From Terriglobia bacterium (GTDB taxonomy: Bacteria; Acidobacteriota; Terriglobia; Terriglobales; Acidobacteriaceae): 64,000 nt of DNA. Both the position numbers and the translations under genes were made by a program. How positions within the stretch are numbered: position 1 is the first letter of the stretch; the number at the start of each line of letters is the position of its first letter. Shown in pieces: positions 54,382 to 62,512 of this stretch. The notes under the pieces are model-generated. The model worked only from the letters and a program-made list of their open reading frames with translations, had not been told where the DNA came from and made no database searches. The stretch lies in assembly GCA_020073565.1 (NCBI GenBank), contig JAIQEY010000013.1, positions 1 to 64,000 of the forward strand. Direction: 5' to 3'.

Positions 54382-54651
54382 ATGGATACAGAACAGGTCG
54401 TCGGTCTCGTCCGCAGCACGCTCCAATTGGCGCTCTTTCTCGGAGCCCCGCTGCTGGTGATTGCGACTGTGGTCAGCCTGCTCGTCAATGTCGCGCAGGT
54501 CCTGACCTCGTTACAGGATTCGACCATTTCCACCGTCCCGCGCCTGGCCGCGGTCGCGGCGGCGGCCCTGCTGTTTCTGCCCTGGATGATGCGCCGGCTG
54601 ATCGTTTTTACGGTCGGAATGTGGTCCGATTTTCATCCGTTTTTGCGTTGA
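54382..54651 (+). CDS. fliQ: Flagellar export gate protein FliQ
   Basis: An 89-residue protein with two TM helices (LALFLGAPLLVIATVVSLLV and PRLAAVAAAALLFLPWMMR) and conserved NVAQVLTSLQDSTISTVP, typical FliQ. It lies nine bases after fliP. The frame is open further upstream, but this is inside fliP. Confidence 0.93.
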   Translation: MDTEQVVGLVRSTLQLALFLGAPLLVIATVVSLLVNVAQVLTSLQDSTISTVPRLAAVAAAALLFLPWMMRRLIVFTVGMWSDFHPFLR

Positions 54652-54657
54652 GGTGAA

Positions 54658-55431
54658 GTGGTGCTCGAACTTTCTCTGGAACGCACGCTGACCGCCTGGA
54701 TGATCGCGGGCTCGCGCGTCACCGGCCTGCTGATGATCGCGCCCTTCCTGGGCAGCGCTGGCGTTCCCGCGCGCATCAAGGTCGGCATCGCCTTCCTGCT
54801 GACCATCTTTCTCGTGCCCCTTGTCCCTCCGCCCTCTTCTGCCCTCCCCGCACCCTCGATCGCCCTCGTGATGCTCGGCGAATTTGCCATCGGCTTCCTC
54901 GTTGGATTCACGCTGCAACTTTTCTTTGAGGCCGCCCAACTCGCGGGTCAGGTGTGCGGCGTTCAGATGGGATATGCGCTCGCCAGCGTCCTCAACCCCG
55001 ACAACCAGGCCGACTCCGCCGTGCTCTCGACCTTTTACGAACTCATCGTCCTCCTGCTCTTCATTCAGCTCAGCGTTCCACACTGGCTGCTGCGCGGACT
55101 GGCGCGCAGTTTCGAATACCTGCCCCCGGGGCATCTCTCGCTGACCTGGCCCGCCATTTCAGCGCTCACCGAGTTTGCCGGAGGGATGTGGGTCGCGGGT
55201 GTACAGATCGCCGCACCCGTGCTGGTGGCCACGCTGTTCGCCGACATAGCACTCGGGTTCCTCGGCAAAGCGTCGCCGCAATTGCCCGTGCTGTTTGTCG
55301 GGCTCTCGATCAAGAGCCTGCTGGGCTTGGCGCTGCTCGGAGGCGCAGTCGCTTTCTGGCCCCGTTTTTTTGACGCGCGCTTCGAGCGCGCAGTGGAAGC
55401 ATCAGAAAGGATTTTGAAACTTGCTCATTGA
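54658..55431 (+). CDS. fliR: Flagellar export gate protein FliR
   Basis: A 257-residue membrane protein with about six TMs. Conserved residues: TGLLMIAPFLGSAGVPARIKVGIAF at the N-terminus, FEAAQLAGQVCGVQMGYALASVLNPDNQADS, and GFLGKASPQLPVLFVGLSIKSLLGLALLG. GTG start at 54658 (an alternative GTG is three bases on) with GAGG before it. It follows fliQ by six bases. Confidence 0.95.
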   Translation: MVLELSLERTLTAWMIAGSRVTGLLMIAPFLGSAGVPARIKVGIAFLLTIFLVPLVPPPSSALPAPSIALVMLGEFAIGFLVGFTLQLFFEAAQLAGQVCGVQMGYALASVLNPDNQADSAVLSTFYELIVLLLFIQLSVPHWLLRGLARSFEYLPPGHLSLTWPAISALTEFAGGMWVAGVQIAAPVLVATLFADIALGFLGKASPQLPVLFVGLSIKSLLGLALLGGAVAFWPRFFDARFERAVEASERILKLAH

Positions 55432-55442
55432 TCTCAAACCCT

Positions 55443-55502
55443 TGTCACCCTGAACGGAGCATGAATTTCGCGAAGCGAAATTCATGCGGAGTCGAAGGGC
55501 CC
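55443..55502. repeat. Intergenic repeat between fliR and flhB
   Basis: TGTCACCCTGAACGG, then a perfect 11-bp hairpin ATGAATTTCGC/GCGAAATTCAT (55461-55471, 55475-55485; loop GAA), then GGAGTCGAAGGGCC. It has the same layout as the element inside tgt (26040-26110). A second palindromic stretch (GGGGCTCTAGCCCC) is at ~55571. It sits inside the flagellar operon. Confidence 0.8.
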
Positions 55503-55602
55503 CTACCCTGACACGGGATGTTTGGGGCTGAGCAGCGGTCGAACGCTGCACGGGAAGGGCACTTGTTGTATGGGGCTCTAGCCCCTTTGGACAACACATC
55601 AA

Positions 55603-56670
55603 ATGGCGCAAGACAACAAAACCGAACAAGCAACCCCGCGACGGCGTGAGCGCGCCCGCGAAAAAGGACAAGTTGCCCGCAGCCGCGATCTCATCGGCGC
55701 CGCCTCCGGCATTGCCGCCACCTTCGTGCTGTTCACCATGATGCCCAGGTTCCCGCAAGCGTGGCGCGGCTTTCTCCGTGCCTGCCTCGATGGCGCCGCT
55801 TCCGGCAACCTCCGCATGGACGCGCTCCCGCCCTTCCTCGCCCACTCCGGCGTGTTTGCCGCAACCGCCGCCGCCCTCGGATTCGGCTGGATCGCCGCTC
55901 TCTCCTCCGCGCTCGCGCAGGGCGGCCTCGTGTTTGCCCCCAATTCGCTGTTACCTGCCGGTTCGCGCATCAGCCCCGGCGCCAAACTTCGTCTGCTGTT
56001 CTCAATCTCCGCCCTTCGCGGCCTGGTCAAATCTCTCCTCCCCGCGACGGCTCTTGCTTACGTGGCCGTCGTTTGCCTGCGCCGCGACTGGCTCACGCTC
56101 ATGGTTCTCCCCGGACGCACCTCCCGCGGCGTCCTCGGTTTTGCGGTCGATCGCATTTTTGAAGTGGCCTGGAAAGCTGCCCTCGTTCTGTTTATCTGGT
56201 CCGTTATCGATTACCTGTTCGAACGCCGACACCTCGACAACGAACTGAAAATGTCCCGCCAGGAACTGGTCGATGAGTACAAGGAGACCGAAGGCAATCC
56301 CATCATCAAGTCTCGCATTCGCCGCCTGCAGCGCCAGGCGCGCCGCCGCCGCATGCTCGAGGACACCAAGCGCGCCGCGGTCGTCATCACCAACCCAACG
56401 TCATACGCCATCGCGCTCGAATACCGCCCCGACATGCTCGCGCCCGTCGTAGTCGCCAAAGGACGCAACCTGCTCGCTGCCCAGATCAAGGAAATCGCGC
56501 GCTGGGAAAACATTCCCATGGTCGAGAATCCCCCGCTTGCCCACGTACTCTATCGCACCGTCGAAGTCGGACAAAGCGTTCCGCCCAAACTCTACACGGT
56601 CATTGCCGAAGTGCTGGCCGCCATTTATCGCGCGCAAGCCCGCGCCCTCGCTGCCGGAGTCAGCCGCTGA
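55603..56670 (+). CDS. flhB: Flagellar export switch protein FlhB (NPTS variant)
   Basis: A 355-residue inner-membrane protein of the export gate. Four TMs lie in the first ~200 residues, after the typical KTEQATPRRRERAREKGQVARS start. The cytoplasmic part has KMSRQELVDEYKETEGNPIIKSRIR. The self-cleavage motif is N264-P265-T266-S267 (VVITNPTSYAIALEY) in place of the usual NPTH, so the His is Ser. Cleavage between N and P is required in Salmonella for the substrate switch; its efficiency here is unknown. Confidence 0.95.
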   Translation: MAQDNKTEQATPRRRERAREKGQVARSRDLIGAASGIAATFVLFTMMPRFPQAWRGFLRACLDGAASGNLRMDALPPFLAHSGVFAATAAALGFGWIAALSSALAQGGLVFAPNSLLPAGSRISPGAKLRLLFSISALRGLVKSLLPATALAYVAVVCLRRDWLTLMVLPGRTSRGVLGFAVDRIFEVAWKAALVLFIWSVIDYLFERRHLDNELKMSRQELVDEYKETEGNPIIKSRIRRLQRQARRRRMLEDTKRAAVVITNPTSYAIALEYRPDMLAPVVVAKGRNLLAAQIKEIARWENIPMVENPPLAHVLYRTVEVGQSVPPKLYTVIAEVLAAIYRAQARALAAGVSR

Positions 56671-58751
56671 TGCCCGCGACCACCACCACCGCCGCTGCGC
56701 CCGCCCGCAATTCGCTGGTCGAATGGGTGATCCCGATCGCTGCGGTCTGCATGGTGTTCGTCATGCTGGTGCCGCTGCCGTCGTTCTTGCTCGACCTGTT
56801 GCTGGCCACCAGCATCACCGCCTCGGTTCTCGTCCTGCTCTCCGCTCTTCAAATCCTGCGCCCCGCGCAGTTCTCCGTCTTCCCCAGCCTTCTGCTGTTA
56901 CTCACGCTGTTCCGGCTCTCGCTCAACCTCGCTTCCAGCCGGCGCATCCTGCTGCACGGCAATGAAGGTGCTTCCGCCGCCGGGCGCGTCATCGAAGCTT
57001 TTGGTCAATTTGTAGTCGGCGGCAACTACGTCGTCGGATTCGTCCTCTTTGTTGCCCTGATCGCGATCCAGTACATCGTCGTCAGCCACGGCGCCGTGCG
57101 CACCGCCGAAGTCACCGCCCGCTTCACACTCGACGCCCTGCCCGGCAAGCAGATGGCCATCGATGCCGACCTCAACGCCGGCCTAATCGACGAAGCCCAG
57201 GCTCGCGCTCGCCGCGAACTCATTGCGCGCGAAGCCGAATTCTACGGCGCCATGGATGGCGCGGCCCGCTTCAACCAGCGCGATGCCATCGCCACCATCC
57301 TCATCACTGGCATCAACATCATCGCTGGATTCCTGATCGGCGTCTTCCAACTCGACATCCCCTTCCGTGAGGCGCTCAAGACCTACACCGTCCTCACCGT
57401 CGGCGACGGCCTAGTCACGATGATCCCCTCGCTGCTCGTCTCGATGGCCGGCGGCATGGTCGTGACCCGCGCCTCGTCGAACACCACGCTCTCCGCCGAC
57501 CTCGGCACGCAACTGCTCTCCCGCCGCCGCTCGCTCCAAATTGCCGCCGGAGTCATGCTGGCTCTCGCTGCCATCCCCGGACTGCCGAAATTTTCTTTCC
57601 TCGTTCTCGCCGGAGTGGTCGCCCTGCTCGCCTGGCGCCTGCCGAAAGCCAAAAACGTTCCTGAAACGGAAGCCGCCGCCGTCGCCGCGGAAAAAGAGAA
57701 GAAAACTGCCAAGGCCGAATCGCTCGAAGACCAGCTCAAGCTCGACGAACTCTCCCTCGAAGTCGGCTACGCTCTGGTCCACCTGGTGGATGCCCAGCAA
57801 GGCGGGCAGCTGCTCGCCCGCGTCAAGTCCCTGCGCAACAACCTCGCGCTGCAACTCGGCTTCATCGTTCCTCCCATCCACATCACCGACAATGTACGCC
57901 TCAAGCCGCTCGAGTATGTCATCTCCATGCGCGGCGTCGAGATCGCGCGCTGGGAGATGGTTGAAGATCAGGTCCTCGCGATCAGTTCCGAACTCAGTCC
58001 ACCTTCGCTTCCCGGCACGCCCACCCGCGAGCCGGCCTTCGGGGTCGCTGCCCTTTGGATCCCCCGCACCCTCGAATCGCAGGCCCTCACCTCGGGCTAC
58101 GCGGTCGTCGATCAGACCTCTGTCCTCGCCACGCATTTGGCGGAAATCATCCGCCAGTATGCCTACGAACTGCTCACGCGCCAGGAAACCAAGCGTCTCC
58201 TCGACCGCCTCAGCGAGAGCCATCCCAAACTAGTCGAAGAACTCGTTCCCAAAACGCTCTCGCTCGGTGAAGTGCAGAAAGTCCTGCAACAACTGTTGCG
58301 CGAGCAAGTATCCGTCCGCGACCTGCCGACCATCCTCGAGACCCTGCTGGATGCCTCGGCCGCCAGCAAACATCCGGTGCTGCTGGTCGAAGCCGCTCGC
58401 CAGGCGCTCGGCCGCGCCCTGGTGCGGCCGCTCCTCTCTGACGATGGCGGCCTGCGTGTGCTCACTCTCGATCACAACATCGAAGAAGAGCTCAGCCGCG
58501 CCTTCACCCCCCAGATGCCGCCGGCGACGAGCACGGGATTGCAGCCAAGCTTCGTCCGCCGCATTCTCGATGGCCTGCGTCAGCTTGCCGGCGACCAGGT
58601 CGCGCAGACCGCTCCCATTCTGCTGTGCTCGACCCCGGCACGTTTTCATCTGCGCCGCTTGCTTGAACCCTTTCTCCCCAAAGTTGTGGTGCTTTCTCCG
58701 CTGGAGATTCCTCCCATGGTTCCAGTGCAGTCGCTGGGTACGGTGCGTTGA
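56670..58751 (+). CDS. flhA: Flagellar export gate protein FlhA
   Basis: A 693-residue protein, the major export-gate subunit. About seven to eight TMs at the N-terminus, the FHIPEP signature region around RFTLDALPGKQMAIDADLNAGLIDEAQARARR, then a large cytoplasmic domain with LKPLEYVISMRGVEIARWEM, SGYAVVDQTSVLATHLAEIIRQYAYELL and PVLLCSTPARFHLRRLLEPFLP-type ending. It starts in the flhB stop codon (TGATG). Confidence 0.97.
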   Translation: MPATTTTAAAPARNSLVEWVIPIAAVCMVFVMLVPLPSFLLDLLLATSITASVLVLLSALQILRPAQFSVFPSLLLLLTLFRLSLNLASSRRILLHGNEGASAAGRVIEAFGQFVVGGNYVVGFVLFVALIAIQYIVVSHGAVRTAEVTARFTLDALPGKQMAIDADLNAGLIDEAQARARRELIAREAEFYGAMDGAARFNQRDAIATILITGINIIAGFLIGVFQLDIPFREALKTYTVLTVGDGLVTMIPSLLVSMAGGMVVTRASSNTTLSADLGTQLLSRRRSLQIAAGVMLALAAIPGLPKFSFLVLAGVVALLAWRLPKAKNVPETEAAAVAAEKEKKTAKAESLEDQLKLDELSLEVGYALVHLVDAQQGGQLLARVKSLRNNLALQLGFIVPPIHITDNVRLKPLEYVISMRGVEIARWEMVEDQVLAISSELSPPSLPGTPTREPAFGVAALWIPRTLESQALTSGYAVVDQTSVLATHLAEIIRQYAYELLTRQETKRLLDRLSESHPKLVEELVPKTLSLGEVQKVLQQLLREQVSVRDLPTILETLLDASAASKHPVLLVEAARQALGRALVRPLLSDDGGLRVLTLDHNIEEELSRAFTPQMPPATSTGLQPSFVRRILDGLRQLAGDQVAQTAPILLCSTPARFHLRRLLEPFLPKVVVLSPLEIPPMVPVQSLGTVR

Positions 58752-58791
58752 GCCTGGACTGAAAACGGCGCTCAACACGAAGGTGTGTGTC

Positions 58792-59580
58792 ATGACCAGA
58801 CATCCCGTGCAGGCTTATGACGGCGTCGAGACCGACGCCGAACGCGAGCGTGTCCTGATGGAGCAGCTTCCCCAGGTCCGCTATATCGCCCGCCGGATTC
58901 ACGAACGGCTGCCGCGCCACGTGCCTTTCGAAGACCTCGTCCACGCCGGCGTAGTCGGGCTCATCGACGCGCTCAACAAATTCGATCAGTCCAAGCACGT
59001 CCAGTTCAGCTCCTACGCCAAGTTCCGGATTCGCGGAGCCATTCTCGACAGCCTGCGCGAACTCGACTGGAGCCCGCGCGAATTGCGCCGCAAAGGCCGG
59101 CTGGTCGACCAGACCTACAGCCAGCTCTCCGGCAGACTCGGCCGCGCTCCCTCGGAAAACGAATTGGCCCGGGAACTCGGCCTCGAACTGCGCGAACTGC
59201 AGTCTCTGCTCGCCGAACTCGACGGCCTCGAACTCGGCAGCCTGCACGTTGAGTCGCAACGCGACGGCAAAGAAGAAGACCTGACGGACTACATCCCGGG
59301 CAAACCCGAGGAAACACCCTTCTTTTCCTGCCTCCGCTCCGAAATGAAGCAACTGCTCGAGCAAGCCATCTCGGAACTTCCAGATAAAGAACGTAAAGTC
59401 CTCGCGCTGTACTACTACGAAGAACTCACGATGAAAGAAGTGGGCGCCGCGCTCGGCATCGGCGAGTCGCGGGTTTCGCAGATCCATTCCCTGGCCATGG
59501 TCCGGCTGCGCGCACGCTTGAATTTCCTGGGCGTGCCCGACGAGGCGAATGTCCGCGCCAAAGCCGTCGGAACCAGCTAG
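58792..59580 (+). CDS. fliA: Flagellar sigma factor FliA (sigma-28)
   Basis: A 262-residue alternative sigma factor for late flagellar genes. Region 2: VPFEDLVHAGVVGLIDALNKFD and QFSSYAKFRIRGAILDSLRELDWSPRELRRKG. Region 3 (YSQLSGRLGRAPSENELARELG). Region 4 with LALYYYEELTMKEVGAALGIGESRVSQIHSLAM. It directly follows flhA; flhF and flhG, which often lie between, are absent. The next genes are fliM and fliN. Confidence 0.96.
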   Translation: MTRHPVQAYDGVETDAERERVLMEQLPQVRYIARRIHERLPRHVPFEDLVHAGVVGLIDALNKFDQSKHVQFSSYAKFRIRGAILDSLRELDWSPRELRRKGRLVDQTYSQLSGRLGRAPSENELARELGLELRELQSLLAELDGLELGSLHVESQRDGKEEDLTDYIPGKPEETPFFSCLRSEMKQLLEQAISELPDKERKVLALYYYEELTMKEVGAALGIGESRVSQIHSLAMVRLRARLNFLGVPDEANVRAKAVGTS

Positions 59581-59588
59581 AGGCTCAC

Positions 59589-60566
59589 ATGGAAAAAGTA
59601 CTCAACCAGCAAGAAATTGATGCGATGGTGAGAGCCGCACGCTCCGGCAACGCCGCAGACGCGATTGCCGCCGGCCCGGTCGTCCAGCCCTGGGACATTC
59701 GCCAGGCAGGTCAGGTCGGACGGGACCAACTGCGCTCCATCAACCAGCTCCACGAACTCTTTGCCCGCAACTTGACGCACGCCATCGGTGCGTACCTGCG
59801 CATCGTGTTTGAATGCAGCCTGGTTTCCGCCGAACACCTTACCTACCGCGAATTCTTGCAGCGCCTCCCGGAAAAAACGTACCTCGCATCCTGCAATCTC
59901 GCGCCCGTCGGCGTCATCGCCCTGCTTCAGCTCGATCTCGCCATCGCCTTCCCTCTCATCGACGTCCTCCTCGGAGGCGAAGGCCAGAGCAGCGAGGCAG
60001 TCCGCGACGTCACCGAAATCGAAGAGCAGGTGCTCGAAGGCGTCGTACGCATCATCTGTCGCGAACTCCAGACCACCTGGGACGCGATCTCCCTCGAATT
60101 CAACTTCGGCCAGCGCCAGCAGATCTCGCAAGCCCAGCGCCTGATGGTTCCCGATGAAAAGAATCTTTGCCTGAGTTTCGAAATCAAGATGTCGGACACG
60201 CGCGGCACGGTCAATCTCGCCGTTCCCGCCGTCATCTCGAACGCCCTGCTCAGAAAAATCTCCGCCGACTTGAGTTACCAGCGCCCTCACAGTCCGATCG
60301 AGGCGCGCCGCCAGATCGAGAAAAAACTTCTCGACTGCGCGTTCTCCGTCGAACTCTCGCTCCCGCATCTCCACGTGCCATTGCAGTCGCTTGCCGAACT
60401 CACTCCCGGCGCGGTGCTCCCATTTTCCAGAAACGCTTCGGCGCCTGCGGTTCTGCAGGTCGAAGAAGTTCGGCTGTGTATGGCCGCGCCCGTACGCGTC
60501 AATGCCCGTCGCGCTGCCCGGGTCCTTTCCCTTGAACCCGCAACCCCACGAACAGGTGAGCCATGA
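59589..60566 (+). CDS. fliM: Flagellar motor switch protein FliM
   Basis: A 325-residue C-ring protein. N-terminal LNQQEIDAM matches the CheY-P-binding EIDAL element. The middle domain holds RSINQLHELFARNLTHAIGAYL, LLQLDLAIAFPLIDVLLGGEGQ and EIEEQVLEGVVRIICRELQTTW. The C-terminal SpoA part is short and ends in a tail. It overlaps the fliN start by four bases (ATGA). It connects chemotaxis signals to FliG. Confidence 0.95.
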   Translation: MEKVLNQQEIDAMVRAARSGNAADAIAAGPVVQPWDIRQAGQVGRDQLRSINQLHELFARNLTHAIGAYLRIVFECSLVSAEHLTYREFLQRLPEKTYLASCNLAPVGVIALLQLDLAIAFPLIDVLLGGEGQSSEAVRDVTEIEEQVLEGVVRIICRELQTTWDAISLEFNFGQRQQISQAQRLMVPDEKNLCLSFEIKMSDTRGTVNLAVPAVISNALLRKISADLSYQRPHSPIEARRQIEKKLLDCAFSVELSLPHLHVPLQSLAELTPGAVLPFSRNASAPAVLQVEEVRLCMAAPVRVNARRAARVLSLEPATPRTGEP

Positions 60567-61384
60567 CCGAAACTCCTGGCAAAGAACTGACCTCCCAACT
60601 GCAAGCCTGGCTGGAAGCCTGGAAGACGTGCACTCAAAATGTGCTCTCCCAGGTCGCCGCTCAAGCTGTCGCTTTTGAAATTGCCCCCGAACCTCTGCCC
60701 ACGGCCGATTCCGATCTATGGTTCACCATCGTTGCCGGAGGAGCCGTACGCGGCGAAATGTCGCTGCGCCTTCCCTCCACTTCCGGCATGCGCATGGCCC
60801 AGAAATTTCTTGGAGAAATTGAGCCTGCCAAGGAAATCACCGCCGAGCACAAGGAGGGCCTCGAAGAACTTCTCCGCCAGATTGCCGGACTGGCCGCCAC
60901 CGCCCTCGCTCCCACCGCTGGCGGCGAGATCCAATTCCACGTCGCAGCCTCTTCCGCGCCCTCCTGGTCCTCCGCCTCGACCACCTGCTTCCGCGCTCCC
61001 GACAATACCGACGACCCCGTGAGGTTCGAGATCCAGATCAGCGCCGCCCTTGCCTCAGCCCTGCAGCCGCGTGTCGAACAACCTCCGGCCGCAAAACCAG
61101 CGCCCGCGCCCGCCCCCTCCGCCGCCTCGTCTTCATCCGCCCGCTATGGACGACTCCTGGACGTCGGACTCGATGTCAAACTGCGCTTTGGCACTCGCCG
61201 CATGGTGCTCCGCGACGTGCTCGCGCTCAGCGCCGGCTTGGTCGTCGAACTCGACAGCCAACTGCGCCAGCCCGTCGACTTGCTCCTCGACGGCCGCGTC
61301 ATCGCGCAGGGCGAGGTCGTCATCGTAGACGGCAAGTACGGCCTGCGCGTCACCGACATCCCAGACCCAGCATCTCCTATCTGA
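60563..61384 (+). CDS. fliN: Flagellar motor switch protein FliN with FliY-like N-terminal domain
   Basis: A 273-residue protein, long for FliN (~137 in E. coli). The C-terminal ~80 residues are the SpoA domain (LLDVGLDVKLRFGTRRMVLRDVLALSAGLVVELDSQLRQPV-type, then VIVDGKYGLRVTDI). The N-terminal ~130 residues are a CheC/CheX-like segment (VRGEMSLRLPSTSGMRMAQKFLGE, then HKEGLEELLRQIAGLAATAL), joined by a Pro/Ala linker. FliY of Bacillus has such a CheC module. Here the CheC E-x-x-N motif seems changed (Gln in place of Asn), so phosphatase activity is doubtful. Confidence 0.87.
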   Translation: MTETPGKELTSQLQAWLEAWKTCTQNVLSQVAAQAVAFEIAPEPLPTADSDLWFTIVAGGAVRGEMSLRLPSTSGMRMAQKFLGEIEPAKEITAEHKEGLEELLRQIAGLAATALAPTAGGEIQFHVAASSAPSWSSASTTCFRAPDNTDDPVRFEIQISAALASALQPRVEQPPAAKPAPAPAPSAASSSSARYGRLLDVGLDVKLRFGTRRMVLRDVLALSAGLVVELDSQLRQPVDLLLDGRVIAQGEVVIVDGKYGLRVTDIPDPASPI

Positions 61385-61391
61385 GCGTCCA

Positions 61392-61500
61392 GCCCCGAAG
61401 GGGCGACCCAGTTTAGCCCCGCGTTTTAACGCGGGGTCGGATCGGGAAATGGGTCAAGTCCCGGAGGGACGACCTACATCTCGCCCACGTTCGAAAGTTG
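61392..61500. repeat. Palindromic repeats after fliN
   Basis: A run of small elements: CCCCGAAGGGGCGAC, then a perfect palindrome CCCCGCGTTTTAACGCGGGG (61417-61436), then TCCCGGAGGGACGAC. They fill the gap before the MshEN gene. The palindrome lacks a U-tract but may end the flagellar transcript. Confidence 0.65.
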
Positions 61501-61538
61501 AGAGCGACACGACATCACGAATTCTGGAGAAACGTCCC

Positions 61539-62489
61539 ATGTCCAACTTCTTCAACCGGCTCACCCGGTCCCGCGACGGGGCCCAACGCAGCCAGCCAAA
61601 TCGTCCCGGATGCGGTCTCCCCTCCTGCTCCGGTCCGCAAACATTCTGGCAACGGCTGCACCGACGCCACGCTGGAACCTTCCTTCAAGGCGTCTTCTAC
61701 TGTCGGCCCGAATGTCTCGAAACAGCGCTCACCGCTCAGCTCTCCCGCCTGCACGTGCTCGCTCCGGCCGCCCTGCCGCCCAATCGCATTCCCCTCGGTC
61801 TGCTCATGGTCGCCCGCGGCAAACTCACCTATAGCGAAGTGCTGGCCGCTCTCGAGGCCCAGCGCCGCGCCCGCAGCGGCAAAATCGGCGAGTGGATTGA
61901 GAAACTAGGCTTCGCCACCGAGCAAGATGTCACCTCCGCCCTGGCCCTGCAATGGGGATGTCCCGTAGCCTCCTCCTCCGACCCCTCCGCCACCGAAACC
62001 GTCAGCCGAATCCCGCTCGCCCTGCTGGAAGCTTTCCACATGCTCCCGCTGAACTACGCGCCTTCCACCAACACGCTCTACCTCGCCTTCGGAGAGCGCG
62101 TCGACCACGCGGTCTTGTACGCCATCGAGAAAATTCTCGATTGCCGCACCCAGCCTTGTGTCGCTCCCCGTAAGACCATTGCCCGTCACCTCGAGCACCT
62201 TCGCCAGCAACCCCGCCCCAGCGACGTAGAATTCGGCCCTATGAACGACTTCGCCGAAATGAGCCGCATCAGCTCCAGCTACATAGCCCGTCTAAGCCCC
62301 GACGAAGTCCGCCTCAGCCGAGTAGGCCGTTTCATCTGGCTCCACCTGAAAGTCAGCACTTCCGCCACAAATTTGCTATTCCGCCTGAAGACGCAGAGCC
62401 AGAGCTCTCAGTTCCTAGTTCTCAGTTCTCAGCAACAGCACACCACGGCGAACGCGTATTCTCATGGAGAAATGGGCACTGAGAACTGA
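61539..62489 (+). CDS. Stand-alone MshEN (GspE N-terminal) domain protein
   Basis: A 316-residue protein. Residues ~75-260 match the GspE/MshE N-terminal domain: IPLGLLMVARGKLTYSEVLAALEAQ, SGKIGEWIEKLGFATEQDVTSALALQWGCPV, and LPLNYAPSTNTLYLAFGERVDHAVLYAIEKIL. No ATPase follows, so it may be a free c-di-GMP-binding or scaffold protein. A Cys pair (CGLPSCSGPQ) and another Cys lie near the N-terminus. GGAGA precedes the ATG. The last ~30 residues and the stop codon derive from an inverted repeat (62409-62502), and the true C-terminus was probably earlier. No other partner is evident. Confidence 0.72.
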   Translation: MSNFFNRLTRSRDGAQRSQPNRPGCGLPSCSGPQTFWQRLHRRHAGTFLQGVFYCRPECLETALTAQLSRLHVLAPAALPPNRIPLGLLMVARGKLTYSEVLAALEAQRRARSGKIGEWIEKLGFATEQDVTSALALQWGCPVASSSDPSATETVSRIPLALLEAFHMLPLNYAPSTNTLYLAFGERVDHAVLYAIEKILDCRTQPCVAPRKTIARHLEHLRQQPRPSDVEFGPMNDFAEMSRISSSYIARLSPDEVRLSRVGRFIWLHLKVSTSATNLLFRLKTQSQSSQFLVLSSQQQHTTANAYSHGEMGTEN

Positions 62490-62502
62490 GAACCGGGAAC
62501 TG
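62409..62502. repeat. Inverted repeat at the 3' end of the MshEN gene
   Basis: Arms 62409-62432 (CAGTTCCTAGTTCTCAGTTC and on) and 62479-62502 pair at 22 of 24 bases. The units CTCAGTT/AACTGAG repeat in tandem. The MshEN stop codon TGA (62487-62489) is inside the right arm. It stands between convergent genes. Confidence 0.8.
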
Positions 62503-62512
62503 AGAACTACTA

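Noticed and set aside
58755..58770. GG-N10-GC pattern before fliA as sigma-54 promoter
   Set aside because: The -12 box is CGGC, not TTGC; GG-N10-GC alone is frequent by chance.
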